Shown: positions 5,402-10,767 of the stretch, in pieces
Position numbering within the stretch: position 1 is the first letter of the stretch
Layout of the letters: every line of letters begins with the position of its first letter
Assembly: GCA_014379395.1 (NCBI GenBank)
Contig: JACMLV010000054.1
Span: 1 to 10,767 of the forward strand
DNA length: 10,767 bases
From: Burkholderiaceae bacterium
Lineage (GTDB): Bacteria; Pseudomonadota; Gammaproteobacteria; Burkholderiales; Burkholderiaceae_D
Reading direction: 5' to 3'
Made by a program: the position numbers and the translations under genes
Notes under the pieces: generated by a model
The model's database searches: none
Seen by the model: only the letters and a program-made list of their open reading frames with translations
Told to the model about the DNA's origin: nothing

Positions 5402-7462
5402 ATGAAGCACGCAAGCTTGATATCGATATTGGCCCGCACCGGCCCGGTTGCCGCGGCGCTCGCGCTGGCCGGCTGCGCCAGCGGCGATTCACAGGATTTG
5501 AATCTGGCGCCGTCCTATCTCGGGGCGATTTCCAGCAACACCTACGATGGCGTCAGCGACGATTTGCTCACGGCCGGACTGGGCAAGAGCGGCCTGGCGG
5601 GCGCGCTGCCGGCGTACGCCGACCCGGCCCAGCCGACGCCCCGGGAGCTGCGCCGCAACGCGATCTATGCCAACTACCGCGCCGTGCTCGATATCAACGC
5701 CAACAGCGGCTACGGCACCTTGTACGGGCCGAACGTGGATGCCGCCGGCAACGTCACCGGCGGCGAGGGTCGCATCGGCGGCACCGAATACTTGGCCTAC
5801 GCCGACGACGGTAGCGGCGAGCAGAATGTGACACTGATGGTGCAGGTGCCGAGCCAATTCGATCCGGCCAATCCCTGCATCGTGGCCGGCACCTCGAGTG
5901 GCTCGCGCGGCGTGTACGGCGCCATCGGCAGCGCCGGCGAATGGGGCTTGAAGAAGGGCTGCGCGGTCGCGTATTCGGACAAGGGCAGCGGCACCGGGTT
6001 GTATACGTTCGACGACGACGGCGTCGGTCTGCAAAACGGAGCGCGCGGCACGCGCACGGCGGCCGGTAAAAATGCCAGTTTCGCGCCGAAGCTGAGCGAC
6101 GCCGAACGGGCCGCCTTTGCCGCCGGTTCGCCGAACCGGGTGGCGTTCAAGCATGCCCACTCGCAGCAAAACCCCGAACGCAGCTGGGGCGAGGCGACCC
6201 TGCGCGCGGTTGAGTTCGCCTATTACGTGCTAAATAATCAATATGGCGCGATGGCCGACGATGCCGTTCATCACCTGCAGCGCTTCACTCCGCGCAACAC
6301 CATCGTCATCGCCTCGAGCATTTCAAACGGCGCCGGCGCGGCCCTGCTGGCGGCCGAGCAGGATACCAAGGGCCTGATCGGCGGCGTGGCCGCGACCGAG
6401 CCGCAGATACAGCCGGGCACGGCGTCCGGCTATACGATCCGGCAGGGCGGGGCGGCGGTCAGCGCGCAAGGCAAGCCCCTGTTCGATTACTCGACCTACG
6501 CGGCCTTGTACCAGCCCTGCATCGCCGGCAGCGCCGGCCGCTGCGCGGCCCTGGTCGGGAAGGGGCTGCTGACCGGCGCCGATCTGGCCGCGCAGCAAAG
6601 CGCGGCGCTGGCCAAGATGAAGGCCTACGGCTGGCTGGCCGATTCCGATCCCTTGCAGGCGTCGCACGCCGGAACCAATATCCTGGTCGCCGTCACCTAC
6701 GCCAATGCCTACGGCAAGTTCTCGGTCAGCGACAAGGTGTGTGGCTTCAGCTTCGCCCAGACCGATGCCAATGGCGACCCGATCGCCTTCACGGCCGCGC
6801 AAAGGGCGGCCAGCTTCGCGACCCAGAACGGCATCATCGGCGGCGTGTTGTATGAGGATTCGGTTGGCGGTGCAAAGGCCTATCAGTTCGGCGTGTCGCC
6901 ATCGACCGGCGTGAACGACCAGTCGCTCGACGGCTTCCTGTGCCTGCGCGCGCTCGCCACCGGCGTCGATCCGGTCACTGGCGGCGCGTTGAATTCAAGC
7001 TTGGCCGCGCAAAGCCAGCGTGTGCGCAGCGGCATCGCGCCGGTGCAAGCAAACGGCAATCTGCACGGCAAGCCCGCGATCATCGTGCACGGGCGCAGCG
7101 ATACCCTGGTGCCGGTCAATCACGCCTCGCGCGCCTATCTGGGGCTGAACGCGGCGCAGGAAGGGGCGGCGAGCAAGCTGCGCTATGTCGAGGTGACCCA
7201 CGCCAACCACTTCGACGCCTTCAGCAACAGCCTGCCGACCCTGATCGTGCCGTTGCACGTCTACCTGTTCCGCGCGCTCGACACCATGTACGCGCACCTG
7301 AAGAGCGGGCAGGCCTTGCCGCCGTCGCAAGTGGTGCATACCGTGACGCGGGCCGACGCCAGCACCCCGATCACGGTGGCGAACCTGCCGCCGATCGCGG
7401 CGGCGCCAGTGGCCGCCGATCTGATCCAGGTGTCGGGCACGGTGGTCGACGTGCCTAATTAG
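5402..7462 (+). CDS. D-(-)-3-hydroxybutyrate oligomer hydrolase, predicted lipoprotein
   Basis: Member of the 3HB-oligomer hydrolase family (PF10605 type), which cuts short 3-hydroxybutyrate oligomers made during poly-3-hydroxybutyrate breakdown into monomers. The 686-residue length is usual for the family. Recognised stretches include VAGTSSGSRGVYGAIGSAGE, which begins near residue 160, followed by AYSDKGSGTGLYTFDDDG. The nucleophile motif is SISNG at 306-310 (Ser308 predicted catalytic). A typical alpha/beta-hydrolase C-terminal part has HGRSDTLVP (Asp567 candidate acid) and THANHFD (His600 or His603 candidate base). The N-terminus is a lipoprotein signal with lipobox LAGC, lipidation at Cys25; the +2 residue is Ala, so outer-membrane sorting is expected. 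The start is fixed by GAGGAG at 5391-5396. It is transcribed alone: a terminator precedes it and an opposing gene follows. Family members in Ralstonia include intracellular and extracellular forms; a surface lipoprotein would fit use of external oligomers. Confidence 0.88.
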   Translation: MKHASLISILARTGPVAAALALAGCASGDSQDLNLAPSYLGAISSNTYDGVSDDLLTAGLGKSGLAGALPAYADPAQPTPRELRRNAIYANYRAVLDINANSGYGTLYGPNVDAAGNVTGGEGRIGGTEYLAYADDGSGEQNVTLMVQVPSQFDPANPCIVAGTSSGSRGVYGAIGSAGEWGLKKGCAVAYSDKGSGTGLYTFDDDGVGLQNGARGTRTAAGKNASFAPKLSDAERAAFAAGSPNRVAFKHAHSQQNPERSWGEATLRAVEFAYYVLNNQYGAMADDAVHHLQRFTPRNTIVIASSISNGAGAALLAAEQDTKGLIGGVAATEPQIQPGTASGYTIRQGGAAVSAQGKPLFDYSTYAALYQPCIAGSAGRCAALVGKGLLTGADLAAQQSAALAKMKAYGWLADSDPLQASHAGTNILVAVTYANAYGKFSVSDKVCGFSFAQTDANGDPIAFTAAQRAASFATQNGIIGGVLYEDSVGGAKAYQFGVSPSTGVNDQSLDGFLCLRALATGVDPVTGGALNSSLAAQSQRVRSGIAPVQANGNLHGKPAIIVHGRSDTLVPVNHASRAYLGLNAAQEGAASKLRYVEVTHANHFDAFSNSLPTLIVPLHVYLFRALDTMYAHLKSGQALPPSQVVHTVTRADASTPITVANLPPIAAAPVAADLIQVSGTVVDVPN

Positions 7463-7472
7463 CGCTGCGCGG

Positions 7473-7490
7473 CGGGCGCCGCGGCGCCCG
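7473..7490. terminator. Possible hairpin between convergent genes
   Basis: CGGGCGCC-GC-GGCGCCCG is a near-perfect palindrome giving a 7-bp GC stem with a CGCG tetraloop, placed between the hydrolase stop (7462) and the EAL gene stop (7491). Its position suggests a two-way terminator, but neither strand has a T-run after it, so termination may be weak or need other factors. Confidence 0.35.
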
Positions 7491-8270
7491 TCATTCCCAG
7501 GCGGCGGGCGCGATCTGGCCCAGGCCCTGGAACACCGGCTTGCAGAACCAATAGCCCTGCATTAGATCGATCCCTGCCGACACCAGAAAATCGCGTTCGG
7601 CCCGGGTCTCTATCCCCTCCGCCAAAACCTTGATCCCCAATTCGCCGCACATCGCCGCGACCGCGCGCACGATCGCTTGGCGCGCCTGGCTCTGGTCGAT
7701 TCCGCGCACCAGATCCATATCGATTTTAATCAGGTGCGGCTGATACTCGGCCAACAGGTTCAGTCCGGCGTAGCCGGCGCCGAAATCGTCGATCGCGGTC
7801 TGGAAGCCGAAGCGCCGGTACTCGCGGAAGATGTTGACCAGGTGGGCCCGGTCCTGCACTTGTTCGCCCTCGGTGACCTCGAAAATGATTTTCTCGGTCG
7901 GGAAGCCGTGCACGCGCGCCGCCTCGAGCGTGCTGCGGATGCACACCTCGGGGCGGTAGACCGCATTCGGCAGGAAGTTTATCGACAAAAATTCCGTCAT
8001 CCCGAGGCGGGCCGCGCCGGCCACCGCCTTGACCCGGCAGGCCTGGTCGAAGCGATAGCGGTTCCGGTCGTTGACCTTGGCCAGGATGCTGGCTGCCGAT
8101 TCGCCCCGCGGGCCGCGCACCAGCGCCTCGTGCGCGTACACCGAACGCGCGCCGAAGCTGATGATCGGCTGATAGGCGTATTCGAAGTCGAAGTCCAGCG
8201 GCGCGCCATCGCGGCATGCCGCGCAAGCGCCCACTGGCGGCGTCGATTGGTCGGCGTCGATTGGAATCAT
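7491..8270 (-). CDS. EAL-domain cyclic-di-GMP phosphodiesterase
   Basis: Predicted cytoplasmic enzyme that linearises c-di-GMP to pGpG, lowering the signal that favours biofilm over motility. The 259-residue protein is almost entirely one EAL domain, with no membrane segment and no GGDEF partner. The catalytic set looks complete: EALVRG (Glu48), SINFLP (Asn98), FEVTE (Glu131 and Glu134), IDDFGAGYAGLN (Asp161, Asp162), IKIDMD (Lys182), LAEGIET (Glu218, Glu221) and QGYWFCKP (Gln238). Activity is therefore likely. The N-terminus carries a CxxC pair (Cys16, Cys19) ahead of the domain, of unknown use; metal binding or redox sensing is possible. The start at 8270 is strongly supported by AGGAGGT (complement of 8274-8280). 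It converges with the hydrolase gene and diverges from the TSUP gene. Which process it controls cannot be read from the neighbours. Confidence 0.92.
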   Translation of the reverse strand: MIPIDADQSTPPVGACAACRDGAPLDFDFEYAYQPIISFGARSVYAHEALVRGPRGESAASILAKVNDRNRYRFDQACRVKAVAGAARLGMTEFLSINFLPNAVYRPEVCIRSTLEAARVHGFPTEKIIFEVTEGEQVQDRAHLVNIFREYRRFGFQTAIDDFGAGYAGLNLLAEYQPHLIKIDMDLVRGIDQSQARQAIVRAVAAMCGELGIKVLAEGIETRAERDFLVSAGIDLMQGYWFCKPVFQGLGQIAPAAWE

Positions 8271-8379
8271 GTGACCTCCTGTGTCTGAATCATTATTCTA
8301 TAGGAGAAACACGGGACGGCCCGGGGGCTTGTTTCTTAGTAGAATGGACGCCTTTTTCGAAACGCTCAGGGCGATCAAC
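8271..8379. other. Divergent intergenic region between EAL and TSUP genes
   Basis: Short region holding the EAL ribosome binding site (8274-8280, minus strand) and an AT-rich patch at about 8290-8302. Read on the minus strand, that patch includes TAGAAT (8295-8300), a -10-like hexamer for the EAL gene but without a good -35. On the plus strand TAGAAT at 8340-8345 could serve the TSUP gene. Neither assignment is firm. Confidence 0.35.
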
Positions 8380-9144
8380 ATGATGGATTATTTCTTACTA
8401 TTGGGCGGCGCGGCGTTCCTGGCCGGTTTGGTCGACGCCGTGGTCGGCGGCGGCGGCTTGATTCAAATCCCGGTGCTGTTCGCCACCTTCCCGAGCGCCG
8501 CGCCGGCCACGCTGATCGGCACCAACAAGCTCGCCTCGATCTTCGGCACCGCCGCCGCCGCCGTCAGTTACGCGCGCCGCGTGCGGGTGGCCTGGAGCAC
8601 GGCGGCCCCGGCCGCCTTCGCCGCCGCGATCGCCTCGTTCGCCGGCGCCTACACGGTGACCAAGATCCCCGCCGATTTCATCCGCACCCTGTTGCCGGTG
8701 ATCTTGCTGGCGGTCGGCATCTACACCTTCAGCAAGAAGGACTTCGGCAGCATCCACGCGCCCCTGCACAGCGGCGGCAAGGAGCGCGCGATCGCGCTGG
8801 CGATCGGCGCCTGCATCGGCTTTTACGACGGCTTCTTCGGACCGGGCACCGGCAGCTTCCTGGTGTTCCTGTTCGTGCGCTTCTTCGGCTTCGACTTCCT
8901 CGGCGCGTCGGCCGCGGCCAAGGTGGTCAACGTGGCCTGCAATTTCTCCGCGCTGATCTGGTTCGGCTGGAGCGGCCATCTGTGGTGGCAGCTCGGCCTG
9001 ATGATGGCGGTGTGCCAGGTCGGCGGCTCGCTGATCGGCAGCCGCCTGGCGATCAAACACGGCAGCGTGTTCGTGCGCAAATTGTTCCTGGTGGTGGTCG
9101 GCGCGCTGATCCTCAAGACCGGCTACGACGCCTTCCTCAAGTAA
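8380..9144 (+). CDS. TSUP-family (TauE/SafE-like, YfcA type) membrane transporter
   Basis: Integral inner-membrane protein of the sulfite exporter TauE/SafE family (PF01925); relatives export sulfite, sulfoacetate or other organosulfur or organic anions, and the substrate here is unknown. It has about eight hydrophobic spans in two halves that echo each other: GLVDAVVGGGGLIQIP at 16-31 with GTNK at 47-50, and GFYDGFFGPGTGSF at 147-160. Each half has the family's acidic residue (Asp19, Asp150) before a glycine-rich turn. Length is 254 residues from the start used here, typical of YfcA-like members. I chose the ATG at 8380 because it opens directly into the first span and has AGGGCG at 8367-8372. 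In-frame alternatives are ATG 8344 (12 residues longer, no Shine-Dalgarno) and GTG 8281 (unlikely, as it overlaps the EAL ribosome binding site). It is probably monocistronic. Confidence 0.86.
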   Translation: MMDYFLLLGGAAFLAGLVDAVVGGGGLIQIPVLFATFPSAAPATLIGTNKLASIFGTAAAAVSYARRVRVAWSTAAPAAFAAAIASFAGAYTVTKIPADFIRTLLPVILLAVGIYTFSKKDFGSIHAPLHSGGKERAIALAIGACIGFYDGFFGPGTGSFLVFLFVRFFGFDFLGASAAAKVVNVACNFSALIWFGWSGHLWWQLGLMMAVCQVGGSLIGSRLAIKHGSVFVRKLFLVVVGALILKTGYDAFLK

Positions 9145-9151
9145 TCGACTT

Positions 9152-9170
9152 GGCGGCCTGAACGGCCGCC
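9152..9170 (+). terminator. Weak hairpin after the TSUP gene
   Basis: GGCGGCC (9152-9158) and GGCCGCC (9164-9170) form a perfect 7-bp stem with loop TGAAC, starting 8 bp after the stop codon. Only two T follow, so it is at best a weak terminator. It ends 9 bp before the first parS site. Confidence 0.45.
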
Positions 9171-9178
9171 TTCCGCGC

Positions 9179-9194
9179 TGTTCCACGTGGAACA
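9179..9194. other. parS-like site 1 (ParB-binding centromere sequence)
   Basis: TGTTCCACGTGGAACA is a perfect 16-bp palindrome differing in one base per half-site at most from the parS consensus TGTTNCACGTGAAACA known from Bacillus, Pseudomonas and many other bacteria. ParB should bind here and nucleate a partition complex. The perfect symmetry comes from a GG/CC pair at positions 5 and 12, one base off the usual GAAACA end. Confidence 0.88.
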
Positions 9195-9216
9195 AGCGAC
9201 CAAGCCCGGATGTTTC

Positions 9217-9232
9217 TGTTCCACGTGAAACA
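9217..9232. other. parS-like site 2
   Basis: TGTTCCACGTGAAACA matches the broadly conserved parS consensus TGTTNCACGTGAAACA at every fixed position. Its centre is 38 bp from that of site 1. Confidence 0.92.
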
Positions 9233-9252
9233 ATCCGCATCGGGCGCCGCGC

Positions 9253-9268
9253 TGTTCCACGTGAAACA
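9253..9268. other. parS-like site 3
   Basis: Identical 16-mer and same orientation as site 2, centred 36 bp further on. It shares its left flank with site 1: the 17 bases CCGCGCTGTTCCACGTG occur at both 9173-9189 and 9247-9263. It lies 95 bp before the mnmG start. Confidence 0.92.
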
Positions 9269-9325
9269 GCGTGGTCCGAAAAGGCGAAAATTGGACGCCA
9301 AAGAGTTCGGCTGCAAAAAAGACTC

Positions 9326-9331
9326 TATAAT
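9326..9331 (+). promoter_or_regulatory. Candidate -10 box of the mnmG promoter
   Basis: TATAAT, perfect consensus, 32 bp before the mnmG ATG, giving a leader of about 26 nt. The -35 region (about 9302-9309, GAGTTC) is poor. It lies 57 bp beyond the last parS site, so ParB spreading from those sites could reach it. Confidence 0.55.
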
Positions 9332-9363
9332 CTGCGCTCATATCCTCGCTTTTTACCCTCACC

Positions 9364-10767
9364 ATGCTATTTCCAACTCAATTCGACGTCATCGTCGTCG
9401 GTGGCGGCCACGCCGGCACCGAGGCGGCGCTCGCTTCGGCCCGCATGGGCCAGAAGACGTTGCTGCTGACGCACAACATCGAAACCCTCGGGCAGATGTC
9501 GTGCAACCCCTCCATCGGCGGCATCGGCAAGGGCCACCTGGTCAAGGAAGTCGACGCCATGGGCGGCGCGATGGCGATCGCCACCGACGAGGCCGGCATC
9601 CAGTTCCGCGTGCTGAACTCGTCCAAGGGGCCGGCCGTGCGCGCCACCCGGGCCCAGGCCGACCGCATCCTGTACAAGCAGGCGATCCGCTCGCGCCTGG
9701 AAAACCAGCCGAACCTGTGGCTGTTCCAGCAAGCCGTCGACGACCTGATGGTCGAGGGCGAGCGGGTGGTCGGGGCCGTGACCCAGATCGGCTTGAAGTT
9801 CCTCGGCCGCGCCGTGGTGTTGACCGCGGGCACATTTCTTGACGGCAAGGTGCACGTCGGCCTGAACAGCTACGCCGCCGGCCGCGCCGGCGATCCGCCC
9901 GCCATCTCGTTGTCGGCGCGCCTGAAGGAGTTGAAGCTGCCGCAGGGCCGCCTGAAGACCGGCACCCCGCCGCGCATCGACGGGCGCAGCATCGACCTGT
10001 CCGCGATGCAGGAACAGCCGGGCGACCTCGATCCGGTGCCGGTGTTTTCCGTCATGGGCAACGCCGCCATGCATCCGCGCCAGATGCCGTGCTGGGTCAC
10101 CCACACCAACGCGCGCACGCACGACATCATCCGCGCCGGACTCGACCGCAGCCCGATGTACACCGGCGTGATCGAGGGCGTCGGGCCGCGCTATTGCCCG
10201 TCGATCGAAGACAAGATCCACCGCTTCGCCGGCAAGGAGTCGCATCAGATTTTCCTCGAGCCGGAGGGCTTGACGACCAACGAGTTCTATCCGAACGGGA
10301 TCTCGACCAGCCTGCCGTTCGACGTCCAGCTGGCCCTGGTGCGCTCGATGAAGGGCATGGAGCAGGCCCACATCCTGCGCCCGGGCTACGCGATCGAATA
10401 CGATTATTTCGACCCGCGCGGCCTGAAGGCCTCGCTCGAAACCAAGGCGATCAAGGGCTTGTTCTTCGCCGGCCAGATCAACGGCACCACCGGCTACGAG
10501 GAGGCGGCGGCGCAGGGCATGCTGGCCGGCCTGAACGCGGCGCTGCAAAGCCAGGGCAGGGAGGCTTGGGTGCCGGGCCGCGCGCAAGCCTACCTCGGCG
10601 TGCTGGTCGACGACCTGGTCACCCAGGGCGTGGCCGAGCCGTACCGCATGTTCACCAGCCGCGCCGAGTACCGCCTCAGCCTGCGCGAAGACAACGCCGA
10701 CATGCGCCTGACCGAGATCGGGCGCCAGCTCGGCTGCGTCGGCGACGCGCAGTGGCGGGCCTTCGAG
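9364..10767 (+). CDS. mnmG: tRNA uridine-5-carboxymethylaminomethyl modification enzyme MnmG, N-terminal 468 residues (3' end outside window)
   Basis: MnmG (GidA) works with the GTPase MnmE to place a carboxymethylaminomethyl or aminomethyl group on wobble uridine 34 of several tRNAs, using FAD, NADH and methylenetetrahydrofolate in the cytoplasm. The open frame runs from ATG 9364 to the window edge without a stop, about three quarters of the usual ~630 residues. Visible marks are the FAD-binding GGGHAG at 13-18, SCNPSIGGIGKGHL at 46-59 with Cys47, LKTGTPPRIDG at 197-207, GPRYCPSIEDK at 274-284 with Cys278 (counterpart of E. coli Cys277), and FFAGQINGTTGYEEAAAQG at 367-385. Both functional cysteines are present. 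No Shine-Dalgarno precedes the ATG; the start is chosen by the family N-terminus (FDVIVVGGGHAG). In many bacteria rsmG, parA and parB follow it, which fits the parS sites just upstream. Confidence 0.97.
   Translation, partial: MLFPTQFDVIVVGGGHAGTEAALASARMGQKTLLLTHNIETLGQMSCNPSIGGIGKGHLVKEVDAMGGAMAIATDEAGIQFRVLNSSKGPAVRATRAQADRILYKQAIRSRLENQPNLWLFQQAVDDLMVEGERVVGAVTQIGLKFLGRAVVLTAGTFLDGKVHVGLNSYAAGRAGDPPAISLSARLKELKLPQGRLKTGTPPRIDGRSIDLSAMQEQPGDLDPVPVFSVMGNAAMHPRQMPCWVTHTNARTHDIIRAGLDRSPMYTGVIEGVGPRYCPSIEDKIHRFAGKESHQIFLEPEGLTTNEFYPNGISTSLPFDVQLALVRSMKGMEQAHILRPGYAIEYDYFDPRGLKASLETKAIKGLFFAGQINGTTGYEEAAAQGMLAGLNAALQSQGREAWVPGRAQAYLGVLVDDLVTQGVAEPYRMFTSRAEYRLSLREDNADMRLTEIGRQLGCVGDAQWRAFE

Noticed and set aside
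8281..8379. GTG 8281 or ATG 8344 as start of the TSUP gene
   Set aside because: GTG 8281 abuts the EAL ribosome binding site and adds a polar, non-family segment. ATG 8344 lacks a Shine-Dalgarno; it remains possible but second choice.
9210..9842. Open frame beginning inside the parS cluster and overlapping mnmG
   Set aside because: Its N-terminus is only the translation of two parS sites (FHVKQ twice); the remainder is Arg-rich out-of-frame mnmG sequence.

Overview
The window looks like chromosomal DNA from a GC-rich betaproteobacterium, most likely Burkholderiales and possibly Oxalobacteraceae (Massilia/Duganella/Janthinobacterium type). This is inferred from three things: high-GC genes, a poly-3-hydroxybutyrate (PHB) oligomer hydrolase, and parS-type sites next to mnmG. 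No phage, insertion sequence, CRISPR array, tRNA or rRNA is visible. Every gene except the two cut by the window edges is intact.

Layout. Bases 2-178 are the 3' end of a cobA-type uroporphyrinogen-III methyltransferase gene. A comparatively AT-rich leader (179-502) holds a likely promoter. It is followed by a five-gene ABC importer operon of the branched-chain amino acid (HAAT) type, in the order livG-livF-livK-livH-livM (503-5264). A clear intrinsic terminator at 5275-5304 closes the operon. A strong hairpin without a U-tract lies between the binding-protein gene and the first permease gene, a common place for an element that makes the binding-protein message more abundant. Next come a large lipoprotein-type D-(-)-3-hydroxybutyrate oligomer hydrolase (5402-7462, +) and, convergent to it, a stand-alone EAL-domain c-di-GMP phosphodiesterase (7491-8270, -). 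Divergent from the EAL gene is a TSUP (TauE/SafE-like) membrane transporter (8380-9144, +).

Between that transporter and mnmG (gidA, 9364 to the window end, cut) are three 16-bp parS-like sites (9179-9268). This places the window in the chromosome-partitioning neighbourhood, where mnmG-rsmG-parA-parB clusters usually lie close to the replication origin.

How the genes work together. The liv genes encode one complete importer: a periplasmic binding protein, two permeases and two ATPases. Its substrate cannot be read from sequence. The hydrolase belongs to PHB degradation and would release 3-hydroxybutyrate monomers. The EAL, TSUP and mnmG genes are separate transcription units with no evident functional link to the operon.

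The points most worth a second look are the parS cluster, the Lys-to-Arg change in the LivF Walker A motif, and the livK-livH hairpin. I found no convincing previously undescribed system; most of the window is ordinary core-type sequence.
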